A stretch of 64,000 nucleotides of DNA from Lepas anatifera (GCA_034440635.1 JAOTON010001604.1:74501-138500), one strand, 5' to 3'. Positions 24,599 through 36,629 are shown, counted from the stretch's first letter. The notes: generated by a model from the sequence alone, not told the origin. Numbers and translations: made by a program.

Positions 24599-24965
24599 CA
24601 CCCGCGCTGGTGGGACTCTGAACCTTCACCCTGCTGGGGGGGGAACCCCTCAAACTCGGCTCCTATGCGGGATAGCGAAAAATGTCATCGCTGGTGGATA
24701 GGTGCTAAGAATTCATGAAGAAACTACATCGGTCACTTTTTGGCTCCGGTCAATATTGAGGTCATGCTATTTCAAAGAAGGTGGCATGTTGGAGTAGAGT
24801 TTTTGGTCTCTAGCATCTGACAGAGTTGAGTTAAAATCGTTGTTTAGGCACCATTCGCTTCCCCTCAATACGGCAAATCAAATGATGCATAATATGACTA
24901 TATTAGTTAAAAAATAAAATGACCTCACCTGAGGGCAGGTCAAGGCCAAAGTTCTCTGGATGCAT
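24599..24965 (+). mobile_element. TTAA/AGGTCA superfamily, family C, copy C1 (3'-truncated)
   Basis: Begins CACCCGCGCTGGTGGGACTC after TTAA 24595-24598, then the family C blocks ATGCGGGATAGCGAAAA, CGCTGGTGGATAGG, AATTCATGAAGAAACTACATCGGT and GGTCAATATTGAGGTCATG. The end palindrome is decayed. Similarity is lost near 24965 and there is no right end. Confidence 0.78.
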
Positions 24966-25288
24966 TCGTTGCCAGTTTTGCATAGTATGTTTTTCTTCAG
25001 TAAGTATGTCTTTGATGATTTTTGTTTGTTTCGTCCGGCCCCGCTTGGGTCACCGTCGTGCCGAACGGCCGTCAGCAGCTATTAGACCCGTAAGGAGTAT
25101 GCCTGCGCTAAGAAGTAGTAGGTACGCTGATGAAGTTCTGCTAATTCGTAAAAATATAAGCTCTGAGAGAGACGAAATATGAAACCAGGGCTATGCGATA
25201 TGCTCTACACGACTGATGGCCTGCTTCAAATCCGATGAAGGTGCCTTTCTCCTTTCAACCATTCTTGACATATTGCTGCAAAGGAAGG
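24966..25288. other. Unassigned spacer
   Basis: No recognised repeat. Adjacent to the 314-bp insertion. Confidence 0.35.
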
Positions 25289-25296
25289 TGCACAAT

Positions 25297-25610
25297 CAAG
25301 ATACCTTTACTTAAAGGTACGTTCAAGGAGGATTCCTTCACGCCCGAGTGACGTCACTTGGGCGTGGAGAAATTCCTTCACCATTGAGCCTTGTGTTAAA
25401 CTGCTGCTAATGGCACTTCCTGCATGCGAATTTATGAGAATACACAGTAATCAAATGTATCCCAAATTCAATGGATAAACATTTTGTTTTCGATTCTGGG
25501 CCTCTTTTTGCGAAAATTTGGATATTTGACCATTTAATTTTCCCATCTTATATGCTACGAGGTGTGACGTCACATCCGGTGGTCTGCGCTTGCTGTTGGA
25601 GGGAGGCTGG
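25297..25610. mobile_element. 314-bp non-autonomous element with two TGACGTCA sites, copy 1
   Basis: Defined by comparison with 55603-55919. Both start CAAGATACCTTTACTTAAA and end near GTTGGAGGG...TGG. Flanked by a perfect duplication TGCACAAT (25289-25296 and 25611-25618), extendable to 10 bp with preceding GG. No clear terminal inverted repeat. It contains perfect TGACGTCA palindromes at 25349-25356 and 25565-25572. No coding frame. The duplication is hAT-like in length but the superfamily is unknown to me. Confidence 0.8.
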
Positions 25611-25618
25611 TGCACAAT

Positions 25619-26641
25619 AGGTATGTGAAATATTCCTGGGAAATTCAGTCGCATCAGCCGTCCAGGCCAAATACAGAAAATTTCTGCACGCGCTGTTGGC
25701 ACTGGTACGCCTCTGCTCAAAGCAATTGAGAACTTCTGTGAATAAGTGGTCTCTACAGAGCTTTCGACATCTAAAACTGCCAACTCCAGCGAAGGGCTCC
25801 AGTAAAGTTTTGATGTTTCGCTGGCGTAACTGCTGACCGGCCATGCGCCTGTTTTGGAAGAGTAATGTGCTGGTCCTTAAAACGTCCGTAAAAAGTCTGC
25901 CCGTAAAAATCAGGTAAAATGCCCTCTATGAAAGAGGGATCTAGACATTCCAAACTTTACAGAAAGCTATTCAAATCATTCAAATCAACAGGTAATGCAA
26001 GAACAATTCACTTTGGTTTGAAGCGTCAGCATTTGGCACTCTTATAACAAATACAACCAAATTTGGTAGCTCCTCCTTCTGGCTGCGTTCCTACCTACGC
26101 CAAATATGCCCTACCAATGAATTCTGTTCATCTCGTTTTCTACGGTTGATGTTCATGTTATCTATGCTATCTACTATCGCGTTACTAAGTTCACATTATC
26201 TTCGGTTGAGAATACCTTTCCGGTTGCTCTGTCGTACAGACCGCAACGGGAGTAATGGCGGGTGTTGTCTCAACAGCAAAAAACCTTCACAATACTTTTC
26301 TTAATCTAAATCTGCATCGAAAAACCTAAAGGTGCCATTTCCTACTTCATATTGCTGAACCCGAATACACTGAGTCAACAATGGAAAGCATCTGACCTCC
26401 GCTTACCTTCCCAGCCTGTGGCAGTCGGAGCACATAACCTACATTCTCTTTTATGTAATCGTGGCCCCTGGTGCCTGAATACTAGCCTTGTCCCAGTCCA
26501 TGTTTCTAAAAGTGTCCCTCAGACAGAAAACCTACATTGGATGCATCTGTGGTTCCCTCTGAGGCAATCGCGTGCTTCTTGATCGAGGCGAGCCACCTTT
26601 TTGTCAGTCAAGAGCTTTGAAGAGAGTCGGGACATCCGACC
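25619..26641. other. Unassigned 1-kb spacer
   Basis: Minus-strand open frames at 25548-25953 partly run through the inserted element and have no recognised domain. Confidence 0.35.
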
Positions 26642-26645
26642 TTAA

Positions 26646-27506
26646 CACTAGCATTGACGGGGGTCGGAGCCACCTTCGCTTTGACGGGGGGGGTGGCGAG
26701 TACCCGCCCTCCCCCTAAGATCTCGAGAACCACGCTAGGTAGCGAAAAACGGTAAACGGTGTTGGGTAGCCCATCCACTTTTCAATCGACAATAATTGAA
26801 ACTTTTTTGTCAGGTCACATCTAAGGTCACTAGAGGTCAAAACATGCCGTCATAGGGATAACATGTAAATGAAGGTTTTCGGTCATTTCATCTGAACAAG
26901 CAAAGATAGAGCAATACAACTTGAACCATATGAATCCTCACAGCAAGCCAAATCGAATGATATATAATATGACCTTGCTAGGTCAAATCAAGTATTTGAC
27001 CTGACCTGAGGTAAGGTCAAGGTCAAATTAGATGAAATACATATCATTGGAACCGCAGAGACAAGGCGAATATAATGCAGTTAACATAAACAGTCTATCA
27101 CCATCCGTTACTAAGTTATTCAGTTAAAACCATTTTTCCCATGTATTTCCCATGGAATAATAATAATAATTATTATTCCATTTCCAATGGAGAGGTCATG
27201 GCTCGTACCTGACCTTAAGTCACCAATATCGAAAATACCGCACCATATTTTAGAGAACTCGGTGGGCCCATTATGTAATATGAGTTTCAATCGGATAAGT
27301 TCACTTTGTTCCGACTTATGCTATCTTAAACCTTTTTGAGGTCAGGTCACTTGACCTGTACTGGTAACCTGACCTTAAAATGTTGAAAAAGTTTTAAAAA
27401 TGATGAGAGAAAAGGTACACCAAGTGCAGCGGCGCGTAGCGCCGCAATTTTTATGTTGTCTCCGAAAAACCCGAGGGGGTGGTACCCGCCCCCGTCAATG
27501 CGCGTG
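26646..27506 (+). mobile_element. TTAA/AGGTCA superfamily, family B, copy B3 (full length)
   Basis: 861 bp between TTAA 26642-26645 and TTAA 27507-27510. Left: CACTAGCATTGACGGGGG, GAGCCACCTTCGCTTTGACG, a decayed palindrome, CTAAGATCTCGAGAACCACG. Core: everted TGACCTGAGG..., inverted AGGTCA-CT-TGACCT at 27344-27357. Right: GCAGCGGCGCGTAGCGCCGC hairpin, GGTGGTACCCGCCCCCGTCAATGCGCGTG. A small AT-rich palindromic insertion (TAATAATAATAATTATTATT) sits near 27158-27178. Confidence 0.9.
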
Positions 27507-27632
27507 TTAAACCGACAGGGGGTTCGTTCTGAAGCAGTCGTCGTGCCCCAACGATCTTATCTCCCTGGGCAACTTTTATAGCACAATGTCTTAGCTCACA
27601 CAAGGTGGGAAACGTCCCAAGCTCAGGTAATA

Positions 27633-27638
<6 letters not shown>

Positions 27639-27711
<73 letters not shown>
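27639..27711. repeat. (TA)n microsatellite
   Basis: Long pure alternating TA tract. Confidence 0.96.
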
Positions 27712-27714
<3 letters not shown>

Positions 27715-27800
27715 ATTCAGTAGGTGAACTAAGTGCATTTATGGATCAGTTGACTCTATTATAGAATTGCGTGCCAGATCCTTTGGTTTCGAAGAAGTTT

Positions 27801-28448
27801 AGCTGAAGCGCCAGGTCATCTAACAGAAACCCTAGTTACTGTAACAGCTCTACTATACTATACTATATTATATCCGTGGGAAATGTGCCCATAATACTGA
27901 TTTCAGCTAAAATATGTGTTTTGGGGTTAATGCAAATTTGCCTTTTTCTCACAGAATGCGTCTGGGGGGTGGCTTGCTTCCCATACTGAAAGTCTTGCTT
28001 TGCTCCTGTCCTGAATTATGTAAGCGTATTTGAGGAATTGTAAGAGGCACATTCCTTACGCCAATTTTGGGTTTTAATCCTGGTAGGGGTAATCATTTAA
28101 GGATTCCACTTGAAGTACCACAATGCCAATTTTGTCTGCGATACGCTACTGTCTGGGGAGGGAGAAGAGGGGAGTGGGGGCAATCTAATAGAACAGAGGT
28201 TGTAGCCGACTGGGAGGATGCAACCAAATAGTAGTACGACTGGGTTTGCGGCCCAGCGTTCACATGGTGACGATGATGATGATGTTAAATGGAGTGTTCC
28301 ACTTTTTGAATGGGTTTTGAACTGAGATAACAGTTTTGTAGAGCGTGTTGAGAAACCATTATTGGCATATTTAATTTCACCCAACGCTTTTGATGTAAAC
28401 TTTCCACCAACTTTAAAGTTCAAAGTAAAGGGGCTTATTGGCTTAATT
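27801..28448 (-). repeat. Tandem 650-bp duplication, unit 1
   Basis: Starts AGCTGAAGCGCCAGGTCATC and ends GGGGCTTATTGGCTTA. Head-to-tail with unit 2 and clearly similar along its length. Each unit contains CTACTATACTATACTATATT and a minus-strand open frame (about 28097-28423 here) with translation TSSSSSPCERWAANPVVLL. Whether the frame is coding is unknown. Confidence 0.9.
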
Positions 28449-29108
28449 AGCTGAGGCGCCAGGTCATCTAACAGAAACCCATCAGAAACCCTAGTTACTG
28501 TAACAGCTCTACTATACTATACTATATTATATCTGCGGGAAATGTGGCCGTAATATTAATTTCAGCTAAAATATGTGTTTTGGGGTTAGTGCAAATTTGC
28601 CTTTTTCTCACAGAATGCGTCTGTGAGACGGCTGGCTTCCCATACTGAAAGTCTTGCTTTCCTCCTGTCCTGGATTATGTAAGTGCATTTTAGGAATTGT
28701 AAGAGGCACATTCCTTACGCCAATTTTGGGTTTTAATCCTGGTAGGGGTTATAATTAGGGATTCCACTTGAAGTACCATATTGTCAATTTTATCTGCGAT
28801 ACGCTACTGTCTGGGGAGGGAGGAGAAGAGGGGAGTGGGGGCAATCTAATAGAACAGAGGTTGTAGCCGACTGGGAGGATGCAACCAAATAGTAGTACGA
28901 CTGGGTTTGCGGCCCAGCGTTCACATGGTGACGATGATGATGATGTTAAATGGAGTGTTCCACTTTTTGAATGGGTTTTGAAGTGAGACAGCAGTTTTGT
29001 AGAACGTGTTGAGAAACTACTATTGACATATTTAATTTCACCCAACGCTCTCGATGTAAAATTTCCGCCAGCTTTAAAGTTCAAAGTAAAGGGGCTTATT
29101 GGCTTATT
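28449..29108 (-). repeat. Tandem 650-bp duplication, unit 2
   Basis: Second copy, with an 11-bp insertion in its first 50 bases. The minus-strand frame continues to about 28755 and differs from unit 1 by substitutions and one 3-bp indel inside a proline-serine run, so the frame is kept. Outside the frame, indels are not multiples of three. I do not recognise the translated sequence. Confidence 0.88.
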
Positions 29109-29834
29109 TCCAACCTTGAAGGAATACCTTCTATATGGTAGCAGCATTTGATTGGTCGTAAGCCCTGATCCTCACCCACTCGCTGAAAATACCATGCTAT
29201 CGAGAGAACCAGCATGCAACTGCCTGTAGACGGAAGGCCTCGGGAAATTTAGCGTCCAGTCAATGTACAGGTGGGCCAAATTGCGCCCAATGGCTGCAAC
29301 ACACATCAAATTTTTCCTCCCCTGGACTTTTCAGAACAAGTATCAATTGCTTTTGCAAAAATCAAACTCTTGACATTGTTTATTTACATAAAAAATGTGC
29401 GTTATCGTTCGACCACTCAATAAACACGGCTGCCACGACATCTGACGTTCAGTTCGTGCACCAGTAGGTACTTCTTATATTGCAAACAAGTTGTGTCATG
29501 CGGAAACGCTGTGAATGGGCTTTTACAGCGAGTCTATGATAAAGATTTGGGATTTCACTGATTATTAAAACTGTCATTTTGATGACGTCACTTATAATTA
29601 GAAAAGAGGATATATTTTTGTTTTTAGCCTATAAAAGTGGGGAAAAATGTTGTTTTCTGATTTTCAGTCCTCTCTTGTTCTTAAATTTTTCTTTGTAGAA
29701 TTTTGACAAGGTGGTCCATTTCCTTTAATCAATTGCGTGGACCAGTCTTTATATCGTTTCCTCAGACAGAGACTGGTCAAATCTGCGTTTCCTTCTCTTA
29801 CTCGTCATCCAGATTCTAAACACGCCCATCGACA
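29109..29834. other. Unassigned spacer
   Basis: Nothing recognised. Confidence 0.4.
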
Positions 29835-29887
29835 GGAGGGGCGCCCCCTGTCAAAGCAAAGGTGCCTCAGCCCCGTCAATGCACGGG
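29835..29887 (-). mobile_element. Family B terminal fragment
   Basis: Reversed left terminus of family B: GGGGCGCCCCCTGTCAAAGC, AAAGGTGCCTCAGCCCCGTC, AATGCACGGG next to TTAA 29888-29891. No core remains. Confidence 0.65.
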
Positions 29888-29891
29888 TTAA

Positions 29892-30194
29892 GAGTCCTTC
29901 CTTATTTATCTCCCAAGTGGTTTTCAGTGCAAACACAAATGTTTCATGATCTCTTCTTTATACTGAATATATGATTGCTGTAACTGCATAATAGTTTTAG
30001 ATTCCACTGACACATTTTCACTGTAACAGGAACTGCTGTGGGTGAAGCTCCTGCTTGTAGATCATGCATGTCATGTCCTTCTTTGTGTGTGATTTTATAT
30101 CCCGTAGAGTAGTGAATTTGCCCTCGCCTATTAAAGTATGACTGATGAGTGAATATTGTCGTAGATGCGATCTTCCTTGACCACTTTATGAGCG
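29892..30194. other. Unassigned spacer
   Basis: Nothing recognised. Confidence 0.4.
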
Positions 30195-30350
30195 GTCAAA
30201 GGGCAAACGCTGGTGGATAACTTATCAAAATTCATGAAGAAACTACATCGTAAACGTTTTTGTTTAAGGTCAATATTGAGGGCATGCCAGGTCAAAGAAG
30301 GTGGCATATTAGAGCAGAGTTTCTAGGCTCTAGCGTCTGACATAGTGAAG
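30195..30350 (+). mobile_element. Family C host fragment C2
   Basis: Internal family C sequence (ACGCTGGTGGATAACTTATC, AATTCATGAAGAAACTACAT, GGCTCTAGCGTCTGACATAG) that stops at a TTAA naturally present in family C (compare GAGTTAAAATCG in C1). C3 begins there, so C3 inserted into C2. Confidence 0.75.
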
Positions 30351-30354
30351 TTAA

Positions 30355-30920
30355 CACCCGCCCCGGTGGGCCTCCGAGGCACCTTCGCCATGGCGGGCGT
30401 GTTCAAACACCCCCTTCGAACTCCGTTCCTACACGGGATAGCGCAAAAAAGCTAACGCTGGTGGATAGCTCATACAAATTAATGACGAAACTACATAAGT
30501 CATTTTTTGACCCAGGTCAATATTGAGGTCATGACAGTCCACTAAAGGTGGCATGTTAAAGCAGAGTTTTAGGGCTCTAGCGTCTGACGTAGGTAAGTTA
30601 TAATCATTTTTAGGAACCATTCGCTTCCTCTCGCTTCGGCCAATCGAATTATGTATATTATGACTATACCAGGACAAAACACAAAAATGACCTGACCTGA
30701 GGTCAGGTCAAGGTCACTATCCGATGTAGGATAATCAATATGCACATCAGACGGCTCTTAATAACAATATCAATGCAATTATATCACTTTTGATTGTTTA
30801 CTGTTTAAGATTTAAGTTGTAATATTTTAATATTTTAAGCTTTATCGTTATTTCCTGCTATTGTATTGACCCAAGTCTTCAAAGCTGCTTAAGTAGCCCA
30901 GATGACCTCTCCAGATGAAT
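30355..30920 (+). mobile_element. TTAA/AGGTCA superfamily, family C, copy C3 (3'-truncated)
   Basis: Begins CACCCGCCCCGGTGGGCCTC after TTAA 30351-30354, with the shared signature GAGGCACCTTCGCC and the palindrome GTGTTCAAACACCCCC. The core includes GACCTGACCTGAGGTCAGGT near 30690. Homology to other C-like elements ends at GACCTCTCCAGATG, just before the position where those copies carry CACAGGTCA. Confidence 0.82.
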
Positions 30921-31077
30921 ACAGAATGACACCTGGCGCCGCTAGCAGTGACGACCCTAACCCCCTCACATTATCATTATTTCATGCGTCTATGTTCACA
31001 GACCAGTGCGTATAGGTGCCTGCATAGTGAGAGGCAAGATGTTAGCGGTCGCGAGGTAGAGGTGCGCCCTGCAGTTT

Positions 31078-31650
31078 GTTACAGGTCACAGATCACAGTT
31101 TACCGATCACAGGTCACAGGCTACAAATCACAGGTCACATCACAGGTTATAGGTCACAGAGTACAGAGTACAAGCTACAGATCACAGATCCTAGACCACA
31201 GGTCACATATCACAGGTCACAGATCACAGGTTACATGTCCTAGATCACAGTTTACAGGTCACCTCACAGGTTATAGGTTACAGGTCACAGGTTACAGATC
31301 ACAGGTCACATCACAGGTATCAGGTCGCATCACAGGTTACAGGTCACAGAGAATCGAGTACAAGTTACAGGTCACAGATCCTAGACTACAGGTCACATAT
31401 CGCAGGTTACAGATCACAGGTTACAGGTCACATATCACAGGTCTCAGATCACAGGTCACAGGTCACAGATCACAGGTTACAGGTCACAGGTCACAGGTCA
31501 CAGGTCACAGAGTACAGGGTACAGGTTACAGATCAGAGATCACAGATCACAGGTTACAGGATATCACTCACTATCATAGGCTACAAGTCACATATAACAC
31601 GTCGCAGATCACATGCTGCAGGTCACAGATCACAGGTTACAGGTCACAGA
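31078..31650 (+). repeat. 7-bp satellite (ACAGGTC)n, an AGGTCA direct-repeat array
   Basis: About 570 bp of imperfect heptamers ACAGGTC, ACAGATC, ACAGGTT and related forms. Two perfect units make AGGTCA-C-AGGTCA, a nuclear-receptor direct repeat with 1-bp spacing; the run around 31488-31508 has several in succession. The 264-codon open frame across it (30948-31742) is a by-product of a stop-free 7-bp period. Confidence 0.95.
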
Positions 31651-31742
31651 CCTATGTGTTACCCAGAGGATCTCAATGCAATACAAATATACAAATTATT
31701 CCTTCGGGACACGACCTCTACCTTGCAAGGTGGAAAATATAG

Positions 31743-32500
31743 AATGCTCGCTGCTGTAAGTGTATTTGACGTGTAAAATGCCTTGGGGATGGGCGCTGAG
31801 TTATCACAATATTGCCTTCACTGTTCACACTGCATTTGGTTCTCATGGTTTCATATTTTCCTAAGATTTCCTAACTTAAAACATTCTATGATATTTTTCA
31901 TTTGACCTTCAAACTGAATCAAACAGAGCACGTACAGCTTCATCCCGTCTACGCGATGTGTGTTTTAACCTTCAAATAGCCCAAACCCAATATCTGTTGT
32001 GTGTAGTATAGTGCCGTGTATATGAATTATTGCGTTATTTGTGGTAGCCCAGGGGTATGTATCATCATTTATCTTTTCTCTGGGTAGCCAACTTATATAT
32101 CGGCACAGGCCTCAGTTAACGTAAAATTGATACAGGAACAGTAAAGGCCGACTTTATTGTACCTTGGGGATGCCCTGTGATCGATGACCGGCTCTCCAAC
32201 GATAGGAAAGGCTGCGGAAACTCTTCGGTACTCATGAACTCTGTAAAAATAGTTCCGACGCATCACTGTTCATAGGCGGATCTTGTTTCAGAGAGCAAGG
32301 TTATACTGGTTTCCAAACAAGGTGAACACAAATAGGCTGAGCCATATACAGCAATGCTATTTGTGGTCGAACCATTGGTATTATGAGAAGGGTTCTATGT
32401 ATTTGCGGTCTGGTATTTGAATGGTCTTGAATAAGCATTAGAAACAGTGTTTAACTAATTTTGCTGCCGGTCTCGCTTATAACTTTGAAAGATAATCTAA
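31743..32500. other. Unassigned spacer
   Basis: Nothing recognised between the satellite and B4. Confidence 0.4.
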
Positions 32501-33335
32501 CACGCGCATTGACGGGGGCGGGTACCCGCCACCCTCGGATTTTTCGGAGATAGTTTAAAAACACCGGCGCTAGTGCCGCCGTACCTGGCATACCTTTTCT
32601 CTAATCATTTTTACAACTTTTGTCCAAATTTCAAGGTTAGGTCATCTCAGGTCAGATCACCAGTACAGGTCAAGTGACCTGACCTAATTTTTTTAAGATA
32701 GCATAAGTCGGAACAGGTTAAACTTATCCGATTGAAATTCATATCACATAATGGCCCCAACGAGTTCTCTAAAATAAGTTTCAGTATTTTTCATATTGAT
32801 GACCTAATGTCAGGAAGGAGCCATGACCTCTCCATTGGAAATACATGGGAAAAATGGTTTTAACTGAATAACTTATTAACAGATGATGATAGAGCGTTTA
32901 TTGTAGCTGCATTAGATTTGCCTTTCTTGCCTTTGCGGTTCTAATGATATGCAATTTACCTAATTTGACCCTGAATGACCTCAGGTCAGGTTAAATGTTT
33001 GATTTGACCTAGGAAGTTCATATGTTATGCCATTTGATTCGGCCTGCTGTGAGAATTCATAAACTTAAAGTGATTTTGCTCTATCTTTGCTTGTTCAGAT
33101 GTAATAACCGAAAACCTTAATTTACATGTTATCCCTATGACGGGATGTTGTGACCTCTAGTGACCTTAAATTTGACCTGACAAAAATAGTTCAAACGTTT
33201 TTGATGGAGACGTAGATGGGCTACCCATCACCGTTTACCGTTTTTCGCTACCTAACGTGGTTTACGAGATCTTAGGGGGGCGGGTACCCACCCCCGTCAA
33301 AGCAAAGGTGGGTCAGACCCCCTTCAATGCGCGTG
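32501..33335 (-). mobile_element. TTAA/AGGTCA superfamily, family B, copy B4 (full length)
   Basis: 835 bp. The left flank is CTAA (a mutated TTAA) and the right flank is TTAA 33336-33339. Ends CACGCGCATTGACGGGGGCG and, reversed, CCTTCAATGCGCGTG. Palindrome GGCGGGTACCCGCC at the left and GGGCGGGTACCCACCC at the right. Inverted pair AGGTCA-AG-TGACCT at 32667-32680. Confidence 0.9.
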
Positions 33336-33339
33336 TTAA

Positions 33340-34801
33340 TAAATATACCGAGGATGCCATTATTAGGACCAAATTAGGCACGTACAGCGGCTGATATAAA
33401 AAGAAAAAGAAAAAAACTTTCTTCCGTCAGCTCATTGATAAAGGTTTGTCAAACATGTAGATTGACTGAAATACGAGAACAAGAGGCATACTTGAGGCTA
33501 AGGACGGTTGCATCGAAGATACAATTCACCAGTTAAAAACAAAAACAGGAGAGAACACGCCAAAACATCTAGGTCTTGGTTCAGCAGATCCATTCTGGAT
33601 TAGACCGTGTTCGGCTTCAAACGCGGGCTCGGTTACCGTATATGTGACCGGATTATGGCGGCTGCGCTCCCTGATGACTTTTCGTGACTCAATTAGCCAC
33701 CATTAAAGCTGTAGCACTGCTCCTCTGCTCACTTTGTCAGCGGATGTAACCCAGTGCGGTGACCTCAGACAAAATTAAAAATGATGCATATACCGGGGTT
33801 AGCTTTAAAGAGAATGCGGCCCACTAATAAGCAGGGACTTCGCCATTTTTGCTATCAGGCGTTAGAAGCTCCTTTGCTTTTTCAGGGGCTCTCTAGAGTA
33901 CCTCGAGCTTTGATATTTGTGAACTTGTACCGCCTTTCAAGCCGCTTAGAAGAGGATAAAAGCTTTCGATACTGGTCGTAGGGTTTCAAATATAATCAAC
34001 GGTTCCTGCTGTGCCAGATATCCAGACCTCCCGAACAATTCAGATGTTTTCTGTCGAGTCGATGTGACTTGTCATACCAGTTCAACAAAAGATTATCCAC
34101 TGGTTTGGACGTCCGATGTTCGTTAGATAGGCCTTCTTTGCAATTTCAGGGGCCGACATAAAAATATATCAGTGTCTTGTTCCAACCTGGTGACAGTCTG
34201 CCTTACATTGGGGCCTCCTTGATAGTTTTTTCACGGTCTTTCTTGAGTAGGCTGGACTATTATTAGTGAGGCCATCCAAAGCTTCATGACAGAAATGGAG
34301 ATTACAGAGTTGCTACACGTTCGCTTTAAGAGGCGAATACAATTTTTATGCAAACTTCATATGTGTCAACGACCAGAAGCAACGTCGAATTTATATGGTG
34401 AATGATATAAACATATTCCTAACAATTTCACCGACAGGATCGTTCAGGCTCAATGTATTCTTAGTAACAGACAACATAGTCTGGCCCCCGCAAGGAAATA
34501 TTGTGTGATCTATATCGATTATACTAGCGTTTCCTTGACTCACAGTACCTGTCCTGCAGTCTCCCTCTCAGTCAGGCGATGGCCCCTCCCCCCGACACGT
34601 GACAGACACCTCCACCACACTACAGTCATGGCGTGACCTGTCCCGGTTCGTGTATTCACGGCGACTGGCGCCACCACGAAAATCTACTATCCTACTGAGC
34701 CTGTGTGACATCATGGCAAACGTGTGCACGGATCGCGTGCTGATTGGCTTCACTTTTGCTCTTAACCTCCACTGGCCTCCACGAAGTACAACCGACTCAT
34801 C
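33340..34801. other. Unassigned 1.5-kb spacer
   Basis: Small open frames without recognised motifs. Confidence 0.4.
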
Positions 34802-34805
34802 TTAA

Positions 34806-35495
34806 CATCCGCTTCAATGGGCATCCGAACCACCTTCGTCCCGGTGGGGCGGGGCCATTCAAACGCCCCATCATGATCTCGGCTGCTATACGGGATAGCG
34901 AAGAAACGCAAACAGTGGTAGGTAGCCCATAAATGATGAAGAAGCTCTATGGGCTTTTTTGCTATGGTCAATATTGAGGTCATGGGAGGTCAAAGAATGC
35001 GACAGTTTAAGAATGTGTTTTACTCTAGCGTCTTGGCGAATACGATTTGTAATACATCTAGCTTTGGTGAATACGAAGGTATTCCAAGCAGAATCTACAG
35101 AAATAGAGCAATTTACCAGCCAATGTCCGTTTCCCCAAATCCCCATGCATTTCCAATGGAGATGTCATGATTGGTACCTGACCCTAGGTCAAAATCGTGC
35201 AAAATCCAGCACAATCCTGGAATAGGTTTTGCAGTACTTGGTGGGCCCATTATGTGTTCTAAGATTTAATTCGATTGATAAACCCTTTTTACTTATGCCG
35301 TCTTAAACATTTTTTGAGGTGAGGTCGCTTTATCTGCACTGATGACATGACCTAACCTTAAAATTTTGGAGAAAGTTACGTAACTGATCAAGGGTGAGGT
35401 TTGCCAAGTGTGGTGACGCTTCGCTCCTCCGTTTTTTTGTGCCGCAGGAAAAAAACGAGGGGTGGTGTTCAAACAGCCCACCACCGGGGCGAGGG
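34806..35495 (+). mobile_element. TTAA/AGGTCA superfamily, family C-like copy C7
   Basis: 690 bp between TTAA 34802-34805 and TTAA 35496-35499. Left: TTCAATGGGCATCCGAACCACC, TTCGTCCCGGTGGGGCGGGG, ACGGGATAGCGAAGAAACGC. The core has GGTCAATATTGAGGTCATGG and the block CCCATGCATTTCCAATGGAG that recurs in all families. Right: TGGTGACGCTTCGCTCC, GTGGTGTTCAAACAGCCC, CCGGGGCGAGGG. Confidence 0.82.
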
Positions 35496-35499
35496 TTAA

Positions 35500-35881
35500 A
35501 AATTAGGCCCCCTGAACGGCCCACACAGGCAACCCCTTTACTAATACATACTTAATAAAGCAAGTACTCTAAACGGCCTATCTAGGAGGTCCTAGGGCTG
35601 TCCATTTTACTTGCACCCCCTTCCCCCAGGTTTATAAAATAGTTCACCAGATTCCCATTATATGGCCTAAATGCTACTAGTATATCGTTATTTAAATAGT
35701 CTCACTATGCTGTTGGGACAGGCTAGAGTTATATTTCTGTGACCAGATGGTCTTAAAAACCTGAAATCTAACAGCTATATACTTTTACTATCGATGGCAA
35801 AGTGTTAGAATTTGTGATTCTCGTTTAAAATTATATCATTACTTTTTGTAATATACGAGTATGTAGCTACATGGAAGAAAT
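35500..35881. other. Unassigned spacer
   Basis: Nothing recognised. Confidence 0.4.
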
Positions 35882-35885
35882 TTAT

Positions 35886-36625
35886 CACGCGGATTGACGG
35901 GGGTCTGAACCACCTTCTAGATAGCGATGAACAGTAAACGGCGTTGGGTAGCCCATCCACTTTTCTATCGAAAATATTCGAATACTTTTTTTCAGGTCAC
36001 ATTTAAGGTCACTAGAGGTCAAGACATGCCGTCGTAGGGATAATATGTAGATGAAGGTACTCGGTCATTACATCTGGACAAGTAAAGCTGGAGCAAAACA
36101 ATTAAAACCATTGGAATCCTCGCAGCAAGCCGAATCGAATGATATATAATATGACCTTGCTAGGTCAAATAAGGCCAAGTGTGTGATTTGACCTGGCCTA
36201 AGGTCAGGTCAAGGTCACATTAGTCCAAATGGATATCATTAGAACTGCAAAGACAAGACAAATTTAATGCAGTTAAGATAAACTCTCTATCACCATCCAT
36301 TAAGTTATTGAGTTAAAACCATTTTTCCCTTGTATTTCCAATGGAGAGGTCATGGCTCGTACCTGACCTTACGTCATCGATATAAGCAAATCCGGAACAT
36401 ATTTTAGAGAAATCGGTGGGCCCATTATGTGATATGAGTTTCAATCAGAGAAGTTCACTCTGTTCTGACTTATGCTATCTTAAAATTTTTTAGGTCAGGT
36501 CACTTGACCAGTACTGGTGACCTAAATTTCAATTTGTAAAAAAGTTGTACAAATGATCCGAAAAAGCTATGCCAAGTACAGCGGCGCGCGAGAGGAGCGG
36601 GTACCCCCCTCCGTCAATGCGCGTG
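35886..36625 (+). mobile_element. TTAA/AGGTCA superfamily, family B, copy B5
   Basis: 740 bp, starting CACGCGGATTGACGGGGGTC after a mutated TTAT and ending CCGTCAATGCGCGTG at TTAA 36626-36629. The left subterminal palindrome is deleted (GAACCACCTTCTAGATAGCG joins directly) and the right one is reduced to GCGGGTACCCCCC. The core retains the everted and direct half-sites GGTCAGGTCAAGGTCAC. Confidence 0.85.
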
Positions 36626-36629
36626 TTAA

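Noticed and set aside
30948..31742. 264-codon open frame with YRSQVTGHRSQ-type repeats
   Set aside because: It spans the 7-bp satellite, whose unit is stop-free. The translation is periodic and has no domain.
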